Source of the DNA: a virus
Reading direction: 5' to 3' (one strand)
IMG/VR virus record: IMGVR_UViG_3300004154_000368
Location: 1 to 60,880 of that record
DNA: 60,880 bases
The notes beneath the pieces are model-generated. The model was not told the DNA's origin. It did not search any database and saw only the letters and a list, made by a program, of their open reading frames with translations. Shown here one piece after another: positions 52,987-60,880 of this stretch. A program made the position numbers and the translations under genes. Position 1 is the stretch's first letter. Every line of letters begins with the position of its first letter.

Positions 52987-54129
52987 GTGATTAAACAACT
53001 TTATATATCTGATCTTCATTTTGGAAAATCTAGGATAGATCCAATACGATTAAGAGAGACTTTATTAGAAGAAATAGCTAAAGAGATAGAGGATGTTCAA
53101 ATCATATTTTTTTGTGGTGATATGTTTAATCAGATGTTATTTTTAGATCATCCTGCAGCATATCAAGCTATATTGTTTATTACTGGAGTATTGCATTTAG
53201 CTAAACAACACAATGTGATAGTGAGATTTTTGCGTGGTACATATACCCATGACAGGGAACAACAGAGAATTATTGATGGTCTCGGTATCCAGGGTGTAAA
53301 CTATCGAGTCATCAATGAAATTTATGTGGAAACTATTAGTGATTGGAATAATAATGATACTGGTAAATTGAAAATACTCTATTTACCAGATTCATTACCA
53401 TACAGAAACATTATTCAGATCTATAATAAAATTAAAGAGCTTTATACTTTAGTTGGTTGGGATAAATGTGATTTGATCATTGGACATGGGGCATTTAGTC
53501 ATTGTTTTCCTGAACATATAAAACTTCCACCGTGTGTTTATACAGTGAATGACATAAATCAATTTGTTAGTGGGTATGTGGTCATGGGGCATATACATAC
53601 TCCCAGTAAAAAAGAAAATGTCATATATGTGGGTAGTTTTGAACGTATGTCCCATGGTGAAGAAGAAAAGAAAGGATATTTGATTGGTTATAAAGATCAA
53701 GATCATTGGAAATTTAAATTCAAAGAAAACAAACAGGCCACACTCTTTATCACCATGTATCCGAAAGAACATACAAAAGAAAATCTCCTTAATGAGGTCT
53801 ATCAATTTATTGAAAATAAGTTTCCTAATCAGACTGGATATCTTCGTATTATACACCATGATCCAGAATTTAAATCTATCATTTTAAACATCTGTTATCA
53901 AAAATATCCAAACATTAAGATTACCTTTAAAAATGATACTACACATAAATCTGAAATGGAATTAGATGAATGTGATATTGATGCTACTTTAGAAGTAGAT
54001 ACTTTATCAATAGAAAATATAGCAGCACATATAACTGATGTATTGGCTAAAGATAGTATTTATGGAACATATCACTATGGATATGATGAAATACGAAATA
54101 CATTAGAAATATTATCTTTGAAAAAATAG
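52987..54129 (+). CDS. SbcD/Mre11-like (T4 gp47-like) nuclease subunit
   Basis: 380 aa from GTG 52987, which has GGAGGG ten nt upstream; the preceding gene stops at 52970. Phosphoesterase motifs are in order. ISDLHFGKS holds D9/H11; FFCGDMFNQ, about 42, takes the place of GDxxD; RGTYTHDRE, about 83, stands for GNHD. DLIIGHGAFSH is near 164 and VVMGHIHTPSKK near 200. The GNHD motif is altered to THD but keeps the His/Asp. C-terminal domain includes a capping segment. Together with the SbcC-like ATPase at 2114 it should resect DNA ends. Part of the replication operon; overlap and spacing suggest coordinated synthesis. Confidence 0.8.
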   Translation: MIKQLYISDLHFGKSRIDPIRLRETLLEEIAKEIEDVQIIFFCGDMFNQMLFLDHPAAYQAILFITGVLHLAKQHNVIVRFLRGTYTHDREQQRIIDGLGIQGVNYRVINEIYVETISDWNNNDTGKLKILYLPDSLPYRNIIQIYNKIKELYTLVGWDKCDLIIGHGAFSHCFPEHIKLPPCVYTVNDINQFVSGYVVMGHIHTPSKKENVIYVGSFERMSHGEEEKKGYLIGYKDQDHWKFKFKENKQATLFITMYPKEHTKENLLNEVYQFIENKFPNQTGYLRIIHHDPEFKSIILNICYQKYPNIKITFKNDTTHKSEMELDECDIDATLEVDTLSIENIAAHITDVLAKDSIYGTYHYGYDEIRNTLEILSLKK

Positions 54130-54139
54130 GAGATAGATT

Positions 54140-54985
54140 ATGGATTTAGAAAATATTAACAATGTTGCTGGGGATGGGAGCTTTGGATTAGCTCCCATCC
54201 TCAATATGTTTTCCACACATGCCAATAATAAAAATAGGCCAAAATGGGATCTTTATGTAGTCAACATGCTTACACTTATTAGAAATAATCAACAAAAAGG
54301 AAAACAACTATCGGTACTTATTAATAATACTATTAGAGATGCAGAGTTACTTATTACACATATTGAAAATTATGTGGAGTTGGATAAATTAAGTCTTAGT
54401 CAACCGACACTTATTATTTATATACCTTTTTATCAAATACCACAATTATATGTGAAAAAGATTTCACCATCTTTAGTTGAACAACAATTGGCTTGTGATA
54501 AAATACGGAATCAATTGAAACCAAGAGTCTATACTCAAGGTAGCCTTACCATCCATGTGGTGTATGTTGGTAGTAATAGATCTACTCCAAAATGTGAATT
54601 AATCAATTATATCAATGCACAGATATCCAATAGTTATAAGTTTAAACGCACTGCTATCATTTCACATATTGCTATGGATCTACATCTTTTTCAAGATATA
54701 GTTGAGATTATATTGATTGAATGCTTTACAGGTAAACTTAAAAAGAGTAATGTGTTTAATGAAAAAGTCTTTAATACAAAAGAACTTCCATTTCATCCTT
54801 ACATACATTTACTATTGGGTGACAATACTTTTATTAAACGAACACTTAAGAAAAAACAATATGATGAATTATTGGCTTTTGCAAAATCACATTCTTGGAA
54901 GTATCGACCTACCGTCCTCATAGAGAAGGATCTTCTCTCCATGAAGTTAGTGGAAGATAAGCACTTCTTTGAATATAAACTTTAA
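54140..54985 (+). CDS. Unknown protein between SbcD and SSB genes
   Basis: 281 aa; AGGAGA upstream. Mixed alpha/beta, with a Lys-rich C-terminal half and a hydrophobic PTLIIYIPFYQIPQLYVKKI segment. No family recognised. Its place between nuclease and SSB suggests a replication or recombination mediator or loader; this is inference from position. Confidence 0.5.
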   Translation: MDLENINNVAGDGSFGLAPILNMFSTHANNKNRPKWDLYVVNMLTLIRNNQQKGKQLSVLINNTIRDAELLITHIENYVELDKLSLSQPTLIIYIPFYQIPQLYVKKISPSLVEQQLACDKIRNQLKPRVYTQGSLTIHVVYVGSNRSTPKCELINYINAQISNSYKFKRTAIISHIAMDLHLFQDIVEIILIECFTGKLKKSNVFNEKVFNTKELPFHPYIHLLLGDNTFIKRTLKKKQYDELLAFAKSHSWKYRPTVLIEKDLLSMKLVEDKHFFEYKL

Positions 54986-55017
54986 CACCCATACCGTGGG
55001 GAAGGAGCATGATCTTT

Positions 55018-55626
55018 ATGTCTGATGCACCCAATTATAATAATTTGTGGTCTACCACTTCACGTGAAAAGGATCAAAAGAATTCTAATCAGTTGTCATT
55101 TGGTGTATTTAATCGTATTGCTGGTTTTTCTGTCTTTATGGGTGATAGTCCTGGACGTCCGAAATTTAAACACTCTCTCAATAATGAAAGTATTGTACTT
55201 CTGGAAGAATACATTGATACTTTGCTTAATGCTAAAGGTGAACATAAAGAATATTTGATTTCTACCAAATACAACATGGAAACTAAACAATCAGAAAAGA
55301 TCTCTCAGATCACATTTATTCGTGATGAAAAAGGTATCTTTCATATCGAATGCTACAATAAAGAATTAGGTAGTCCGGTGATGTTCACTCTTCGATCTAC
55401 GACTACATACACTACTGGTGGAGATGGTATCTCTGTTGCTAAAAAATCTGAACTTGCTATGAAGAGTCTTAAGAAAACCTTGCAGGATATCAATTTAGCT
55501 AAGTGGAATTCTCCTGCTATGGCACCCAATCGTAATGGTGGTGGTAAGTTTGGTGGAAACAATGGTAGTAATAGTTCTGGTAGTGGTGGTAGTAAACCCA
55601 GTGGTGGTGATGATCTGTTCGATTGA
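55018..55626 (+). CDS. Single-stranded DNA-binding protein-like
   Basis: 202 aa from the second ATG (55018), with GAAGGAG ten nt upstream; the ATG at 55009 is too close to it. The first 150 residues form a beta-rich folded domain; then a helix, a glycine/serine/asparagine-rich linker (about 165-195) and the acidic tip GGDDLFD. This domain, Gly-linker and acidic-tail plan is the SSB/gp32 layout. The tail in SSB proteins recruits partners. Last gene of the operon; ends before a hairpin. OB-fold residues cannot be confirmed by eye. Confidence 0.65.
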   Translation: MSDAPNYNNLWSTTSREKDQKNSNQLSFGVFNRIAGFSVFMGDSPGRPKFKHSLNNESIVLLEEYIDTLLNAKGEHKEYLISTKYNMETKQSEKISQITFIRDEKGIFHIECYNKELGSPVMFTLRSTTTYTTGGDGISVAKKSELAMKSLKKTLQDINLAKWNSPAMAPNRNGGGKFGGNNGSNSSGSGGSKPSGGDDLFD

Positions 55627-55640
55627 TCATAGATCGGATG

Positions 55641-55667
55641 TAGAGGAGACCCAATGGGTCTCCTCTA
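55641..55667 (+). terminator. 13-bp hairpin terminator candidate
   Basis: TAGAGGAGACCCA, A, exact complement; 14 nt after the SSB-like stop. Confidence 0.7.
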
Positions 55668-55691
55668 TGTACTGTGTTTCATCATGAGAAT

Positions 55692-55711
55692 AAATATATA
55701 TTACATTTATG
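55692..55711 (+). promoter_or_regulatory. Phage promoter motif
   Basis: AAATATATATTACATTTATG, shared motif; TG is 46 nt before the start codon at 55758. Confidence 0.7.
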
Positions 55712-55757
55712 ATGTGACTTGGATAAATGTCTATTTTAAACAGGAGGATGATGTGTG

Positions 55758-56780
55758 ATGTCCGTCCCACAAAGGAAATTGGGACAATTGCAGGATGAAC
55801 CCCAATTTGAGAATTGTTTTGTTGAACACTTTTATACGAGTCAAAACATAGTACCATTGGGGTATGTCGTACTGCGGTTGTTTGATGAAATGACCACATT
55901 AGCTAGTCTTTATCCACAGATACCTAAAATTATACGTAATGGTACAAATGCAAAATATCAAGAAGATTTTCTCTATCTTTGTGGAAAACGATCACGGAAT
56001 GTGTTGGGTATTCAAAGTAAAATTTGTATAGTAGTTGCACCCTATGAAACAACATTACATGATGTACAGTGTGATTATTTACTGATCATTGGTGGAAAAA
56101 AGGTACATATTAAAAATAGTAATATTAATAGTTTATTCATTTATGGTACTGAACAGGTGATTGTAGAAAATGTGACTATCATTGATACATTTATTGATAT
56201 TTCAAATACTTTAGAGATGCGTGGAGATTATTTTCATTGTGATCTTAATTATATTACTGTAAAAAATCTCATTACTAACAATATTGACATTGTTAAAGAT
56301 GCATTTTATTTATTGGGGCTTACCAATGTGAACTTAAATAAAACAAGTCCAAAGATGTTAGAACAATTTCCAAATATGTATTTGTGTTCGATGGAATACT
56401 CAAATAAAATTGTAGTGTTTAAGTTATCACCCACTATGATACATCTTAGATTCATGTGGCTTATATGGGCAATGTGGAATGTAGATCATTTTGATATTGA
56501 TATTACACAAAGCCATTTGACACTGTTGGAAAGTAAATCTATTAATAATAGTCCAAATTATCTTCGTATGTCCAGATATCTTCATGAACGTAATCCTTAT
56601 TATCAATATTTTTATAACAAAATGGTTAGTATCAATATGCATCTTTCTGATAGTGAAATTAATATATTTGAAGAAAGTACTAATAGATGTAATACTACTT
56701 CATTTGATTTGGTACCCCAGATATTCACATCACGTGTAGATTCTAGTATTAAATCAAAGTATTTAATAAAATCCGTATAA
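55758..56780 (+). CDS. Protein with beta-helix-like stretch, unknown
   Basis: 340 aa from ATG 55758 (CAGGAGG upstream; GTG one codon earlier). Residues about 105-155 have repeated short beta strands (LLIIGGKKVHIKNSNINSLF, then IYGTEQVIVENVTIIDTF). They resemble the stacked-strand region of the gene at 6990. No family recognised. Promoter before and perfect palindrome after, so a single-gene unit. Confidence 0.55.
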   Translation: MSVPQRKLGQLQDEPQFENCFVEHFYTSQNIVPLGYVVLRLFDEMTTLASLYPQIPKIIRNGTNAKYQEDFLYLCGKRSRNVLGIQSKICIVVAPYETTLHDVQCDYLLIIGGKKVHIKNSNINSLFIYGTEQVIVENVTIIDTFIDISNTLEMRGDYFHCDLNYITVKNLITNNIDIVKDAFYLLGLTNVNLNKTSPKMLEQFPNMYLCSMEYSNKIVVFKLSPTMIHLRFMWLIWAMWNVDHFDIDITQSHLTLLESKSINNSPNYLRMSRYLHERNPYYQYFYNKMVSINMHLSDSEINIFEESTNRCNTTSFDLVPQIFTSRVDSSIKSKYLIKSV

Positions 56781-56784
56781 TGTA

Positions 56785-56822
56785 GGATGCATACGGGAGC
56801 TCTAGAGCTCCCGTATGCATCC
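56785..56822 (+). terminator. 38-nt perfect palindrome
   Basis: GGATGCATACGGGAGCTCT followed by exact complement with CTCTAGAG at the centre. A second 38-nt perfect palindrome like that at 43555. Confidence 0.7.
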
Positions 56823-56833
56823 ATCATGGTTGA

Positions 56834-56853
56834 AAGTATATATTATTTTTTTG
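56834..56853 (+). promoter_or_regulatory. Phage promoter motif (G variant)
   Basis: AAGTATATATTATTTTTTTG, one change in the core, same spacing to TG; 73 nt before the start codon at 56927. Confidence 0.6.
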
Positions 56854-56926
56854 TAGACCCAATGATATATGGAAAAAAATAAATATCCATGTTACTATGT
56901 AATGAACTTAGGGAGGATATCACTTT

Positions 56927-58600
56927 ATGCAATTCGTTCGTCGCGACAACGAATTTGGTTTATCTTGCATTTATTTGGATATGGAAGGTATTGAGCTTGG
57001 TATTCGAGATGTATATAAACCAGGATTTCATTCACTCACTGAAGATGAGTTTTTAAAATTGGCAGAGACTAGTGAACCATTTAAGATGTTTCGGGTAGAT
57101 ACTTATAATGTACTCAAACCCACCAATAGTTCATTTAATTGGGATTGTGTTTTTGGACCTGTTAATCATTTTCTTAAATCTATGACCAATGATGAATGTC
57201 GTACAATTGCAGAGACACTTATCTCTGTCCATCATGATATTGTTTCTGAGATGCAATATGGTGCTAGCTTATCAAGTAATTTAATTGAGATCACTAAGAG
57301 TTTAGCTAATCAGTTGGATTGTATGGAACGTGAACTTAATCTTTGTGAAAGATTGGAAGTTTATGTAAACAATCCACTCAATATGGATATTCCATTATTT
57401 GAAAATGCAGGTAAACGTGCTCAAGATAAAGCAGATATGACTTTTCATAGACCTGAAGTAGTATTACTCACTGCTATCACAGTTCTTAATAAATTATTAT
57501 CTCCCGTACTTGGTGTGTTTATTGAACATTGTAAAAAACAGTTAGACAATAGTTTAAAAGAACTCCATTGTGTAAATATGATTATGCCCATTTTGTATAG
57601 AAAATATCCAGACTTAGTACCAAAACTTAAATGGTATATCAGAAATATTATTAAACCAAATGTGAAGAATACTGTAGAATATGTGGCAAATGGATTTACG
57701 TTAGAATTAGAATCACAAAAGAGTTTTGCTAATATCTTAGTAAGAAAATTAGTCAGTGTCAATTTGTTTAAAGAAGGTGGAAATTTAATGACTTATATCA
57801 CAGCATCTATTAAAGAGTCTACTCGTACACCTACATTTATGTCAGTTACAAGAAATGCAATCAAAGAAATGGATAATCCTACTGAGAGTAGTAGTTCACC
57901 CTCTAGTGAAGAAGGTAATACTTCAGCGTTAGAATATGGATCTCGTTGTTCTGATCATACTGTGGATTTTCCAGTACTTACAAGTTTAGCTGCAAAATCA
58001 CTTATTAAAAATATCATCAATGAAGAAGAAATTGATCCTGAACTTTTTGAAGAGTGTTTAGCATACTATCGAATAAATCTTATCACTATGACACCCATCA
58101 ATTTATATTTGTTAGCTACGACATATGGATATAGCTTAGGTGGTGCTAAATCTATCTGGGCACTTAACATGAAAGAGATAATTGAACTTGTCACAGTATT
58201 TCAATTCCAGTGTTTGAAACGTGGGTATCATGCTCTTATTCCAGCAGTATCTTTAGGTGAAGCTACCCATTTGGGATTACCACCAATCAAATCTATTCAG
58301 ACCCAATTTGATAGTCAACTAAAGACTGCATGGAATGCTTCATTCGAATATAAAAACTGTAAAGCAAGATTTAATACAATAATCAGTACTTTAGAATGGG
58401 ACACAGTAGTTAAAGAAATAGTAGAATTTCTTATTAATAATAATAAAGCTATTAATCTCCCATTTTATTTCTTAGAACAACTAAAGATTGATCATCTTAA
58501 TCAAAAAGAATATCAGTATCCTGAAATTATTATCAAAACCATTTGTGGATATACATTGGATGTTACAACAGGCATCTATGAAGGAGCAATTGAAGCATGA
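56927..58600 (+). CDS. Large helical protein, unknown
   Basis: 557 aa; GGGAGG upstream. Mostly helical; residues about 325-340 form a Ser/Pro/Glu-rich disordered loop (NPTESSSSPSSEEGNTSALE). No catalytic motif or family recognised. It overlaps the next gene by ATGA, so the two are coupled, likely virion or assembly proteins. Confidence 0.5.
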   Translation: MQFVRRDNEFGLSCIYLDMEGIELGIRDVYKPGFHSLTEDEFLKLAETSEPFKMFRVDTYNVLKPTNSSFNWDCVFGPVNHFLKSMTNDECRTIAETLISVHHDIVSEMQYGASLSSNLIEITKSLANQLDCMERELNLCERLEVYVNNPLNMDIPLFENAGKRAQDKADMTFHRPEVVLLTAITVLNKLLSPVLGVFIEHCKKQLDNSLKELHCVNMIMPILYRKYPDLVPKLKWYIRNIIKPNVKNTVEYVANGFTLELESQKSFANILVRKLVSVNLFKEGGNLMTYITASIKESTRTPTFMSVTRNAIKEMDNPTESSSSPSSEEGNTSALEYGSRCSDHTVDFPVLTSLAAKSLIKNIINEEEIDPELFEECLAYYRINLITMTPINLYLLATTYGYSLGGAKSIWALNMKEIIELVTVFQFQCLKRGYHALIPAVSLGEATHLGLPPIKSIQTQFDSQLKTAWNASFEYKNCKARFNTIISTLEWDTVVKEIVEFLINNNKAINLPFYFLEQLKIDHLNQKEYQYPEIIIKTICGYTLDVTTGIYEGAIEA

Positions 58601-59748
58601 TCATAGCCATTAAACCCAGTTCTTTTGAACCATGTATAAAATTTGTAGATAGTAGTACTACAAGAGTAATTCGTGGTACCCATTGTGGTGAAAGTTATTA
58701 TGGTATTGGTGGATATTTTCATGTCTCTGATAAAATCCAGAAATATAGAATCACTGAATATCATCAAGGTGTTTATATTGAAAGATATTTTGTTGGTCCT
58801 AAGGGATACTTATTTCATCCAAAATGGAGATCTGATAAATTGCTTTGTCAGATTATGATAAAGACCGTTGATCCCAGAGTAAACATTTATCGGGGTGATA
58901 TTACCCATGTACTCATTGATAGACGTGGTATTGAAAAGTGTTTAAAGCTTTATAATGATTTATCTGTCAATACAAAGTTTCTCAGTAATATCTTTTATAA
59001 ATGTGTAAAAGCTGAATGTGAAAATGATGCCTATTTAGGAGAAGCTTTTGATGATGCAGAATGTAGTATAGATCAATATCAACAACTTAGTTGGGTATTA
59101 TCTAAACATTTAAATCATGGTAGAGAATTTATTCCACATTATCAACCTGAAGACATTATGAATATATTACTTACAGATTTTCAAAGTATACAGCGTGGAT
59201 ATATACCTACAAGACAATTGTTATATTCAGTGGAAGATCTTTTTGTACCAGATGGGAGTCTTACATTTCCCAATAGATTCAGTGCACAAATACTCAAAAA
59301 TCCAGGTACATCACAAGATGAAATCATGTCACATGTCGGTGGTGAAATAGGGAGAGATAGTGTATGTACAGATGATGTAGAATTTATGGATTTAGCAAAA
59401 TATAGATATAAAATTAAACCAATCACCTATTATAATGAGGCTATCATGGATCTAATTGATGTGTGTAGTACTATGGTCTATAGTGATCTTTATTTCGAAT
59501 ATATATCATTAAAATGTGGTAATATAAAATCTACTGTAAGATATGCTGGTGTAATATTAGATTCAGTTTATTCAAATGATATATTGAGAAATATAGCTAC
59601 CATTATCATAGATGATCTCATGCCTACCATTGGTGAGTTTAAGTTTTATAAAACATATGATCAAGAGATCTATATTGAAGCTAACAATGAACTTATTGTA
59701 ATAGACATGGTTTTAGGTAATATTATTTCTTTAGCACTACATAGGTAA
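58597..59748 (+). CDS. Hypothetical protein coupled to the previous gene
   Basis: 383 aa; ATG inside ATGA overlapping the previous stop. Alpha/beta chain, several Cys and His. No family recognised. Inside it lies a perfect copy of the promoter motif (59497-59516). Confidence 0.5.
   Translation: MIIAIKPSSFEPCIKFVDSSTTRVIRGTHCGESYYGIGGYFHVSDKIQKYRITEYHQGVYIERYFVGPKGYLFHPKWRSDKLLCQIMIKTVDPRVNIYRGDITHVLIDRRGIEKCLKLYNDLSVNTKFLSNIFYKCVKAECENDAYLGEAFDDAECSIDQYQQLSWVLSKHLNHGREFIPHYQPEDIMNILLTDFQSIQRGYIPTRQLLYSVEDLFVPDGSLTFPNRFSAQILKNPGTSQDEIMSHVGGEIGRDSVCTDDVEFMDLAKYRYKIKPITYYNEAIMDLIDVCSTMVYSDLYFEYISLKCGNIKSTVRYAGVILDSVYSNDILRNIATIIIDDLMPTIGEFKFYKTYDQEIYIEANNELIVIDMVLGNIISLALHR
59497..59516 (+). 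promoter_or_regulatory. Promoter motif inside a coding region
   Basis: GAATATATATCATTAAAATG matches all constrained positions although it lies in the 58597 gene. TG is 287 nt before the start at 59804, so it could drive that gene separately. Confidence 0.45.
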
Positions 59749-59803
59749 TAACAAATTTATCTTTGTATCTAAATTGATCCGAAAAGAGGAGGGCTATACA
59801 TAT

Positions 59804-60880
59804 ATGATCCCCATTCTGCCCAATCAAGCATTGCCAAATTATATCAATGATGCAAATATGTTCATGCAGGGTAGTGCATTTTCTTCAAGATGTGCTACCT
59901 TGTATTTATTTACTCCAAAACATCTGTCGGATCAATTCCGCAGACCTCATGTATACAAATTTGAACAGCCCTTTATTTGGAATATCCAAAACACTATTGA
60001 ACATAATAAAGTATCACAGCGTAACATCAATATGTCTTCATTCATGGTGGGTAATGCTGAAGCTAATACTTCCGTTATGCCAAATATGCATGGTATCCCC
60101 ATTCAAACTAATCCACTTCGTATAATGTGGACATTTGTACTCATTGTTGACAATGATAAAGATCCTTCTATTGGTATGTATCTTAAAGTGAATCAGAGAG
60201 CCATTTATTCTGGATATTGTACAGATGAACCTGTTAGTGTTGGTCTTAATGGTATGAATCCTCAACCTAATCCACAGTGTTTCTTTGTAGTGACACATCG
60301 TACTTCTACTAATGTTGGAAATGTAATTAGTCAAACTGGTACTGTGCCACAAATGCATGTATCATCCAATGCAGATATTTTACCTGTAGATAATATCATC
60401 ATGACTTCACCCACTCCTGAGATTTATGATATTACACCACGATCCATTAATAGAAATGTAGTGGATAATCCCAATAATGGAACAGTTGATGTGTTTGCTG
60501 GTAATCATAGTTTACTACAACGCAATGCGGCAAATCAAAACGGTAATCCTATTATTGATGCGGAGTTTTCTTCTCCTAAACACCATATGCACTGGGTAGT
60601 CAATAATCTTCAAAAAGCTATACTTGATGTACACCCACTGGTTGGTAATGAACAGGCTCTTCTCATGCAGGGTAGTGGTACATCTATGGCTGAAACTTCA
60701 TTTGATAGTTATATGGATGCAGCTTCACCATCTAATTATAATGATCCTTTAAATAGTAATCATCCCATTGCATTTCCAGATATCTTGCGTAGGTATCCTG
60801 ATCTTGATATTAAAGATTGTCGTGCACCATATGAAACACCTTGGTATACTGATACTGCTAATCAAGGTGAATCTACTCCT
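59804..60880 (+). CDS. Partial gene running off the window; probable virion protein
   Basis: At least 359 codons from ATG 59804 (AGAGGAGGG upstream), open to the last base. Reads MIPILPNQALPNYINDANMF onward. Rich in Asn/Pro/Met/His with many beta strands. Repeated MQGS-type turns occur at about residues 21 and 288. No family recognised; the composition is like virion proteins. Third positions are intermediate, not the GC-rich class. Confidence 0.55.
   Translation, partial: MIPILPNQALPNYINDANMFMQGSAFSSRCATLYLFTPKHLSDQFRRPHVYKFEQPFIWNIQNTIEHNKVSQRNINMSSFMVGNAEANTSVMPNMHGIPIQTNPLRIMWTFVLIVDNDKDPSIGMYLKVNQRAIYSGYCTDEPVSVGLNGMNPQPNPQCFFVVTHRTSTNVGNVISQTGTVPQMHVSSNADILPVDNIIMTSPTPEIYDITPRSINRNVVDNPNNGTVDVFAGNHSLLQRNAANQNGNPIIDAEFSSPKHHMHWVVNNLQKAILDVHPLVGNEQALLMQGSGTSMAETSFDSYMDAASPSNYNDPLNSNHPIAFPDILRRYPDLDIKDCRAPYETPWYTDTANQGESTP

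Noticed and set aside
1-60880. tRNA genes, CRISPR arrays, insertion sequences, integrase or attachment sites
   Set aside because: I looked for T-loop-like strings, regular spaced repeats and transposase motifs and saw none.

Overview
The window is a contiguous, densely packed piece of a large (jumbo-class) tailed bacteriophage genome. Three things support this. (1) It carries a phage-style split multisubunit RNA polymerase fragment: the beta' N-terminal half with zinc site and NxDFDGD catalytic loop at 47835-49427. (2) It carries a self-encoded replication and recombination set: B-family DNA polymerase, DnaB/gp41-like helicase, UvsX/RecA-like recombinase, SbcC/SbcD (gp46/gp47-like) pair, RuvC-like resolvase, SSB-like protein and part of an NAD-type DNA ligase. 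(3) It carries long fibre-like and virion-like genes. I see no tRNA, rRNA, CRISPR array, insertion sequence or integrase. TAA, TAG and TGA all act as stops, and nearly every start has a strong GGAGG-type ribosome binding site about 8-10 nt upstream.

Two base-composition classes stand out. Most genes are AT-rich (about 30-35% GC by eye), but seven are GC-rich with C/G-ending codons: 1551-2036, 6280-6801, 6990-8384, 10949-13255, 19447-20619, 39866-40042 and 45907-47658. They look like highly expressed genes tuned to a GC-richer host; 10949-13255 is the best candidate for the major capsid protein. Six of the seven, and a few AT-rich units, lie downstream of a sharply conserved 20-nt motif, RAATATATATYAYnnnnnTG. 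It resembles the TATATTAC early promoter reported for phiKZ-type phages. Transcription units end at unusually perfect palindromes of 12-19 bp per arm, mostly without a T-tract.

Layout. 1-5136: zinc protein, exported PLD-family protein, Sm-like protein, SbcC-like ATPase. 5257-8384: ligase C-terminal half and two GC-rich genes. 8424-14897 (minus strand): RuvC-like resolvase, split DNA polymerase, capsid candidate, unknown protein. 15043-16587: replicative helicase. 16694-33454: fibre and structural proteins on both strands, interleaved with UvsX and a deoxyribosyltransferase-like protein. 33481-36495: DksA/TraR-like zinc finger, DUF488 protein and a tandem duplicated pair. 36835-44472: probable baseplate/virion genes, a P-loop kinase and a winged-helix protein. 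45907-51646: abundant GC-rich protein, then RNA polymerase beta' and two companions. 51757-55626: replication/recombination operon (unknown, DDLFD-tailed protein, SbcD, unknown, SSB-like). 55758-60880: probable virion genes, the last running off the window.

The gene set implies largely host-independent transcription and replication. The most unusual points are the split enzymes (polymerase, ligase, RNA polymerase), the promoter and palindrome grammar, the composition split, and the shared DDLFD tail on two proteins of one operon.
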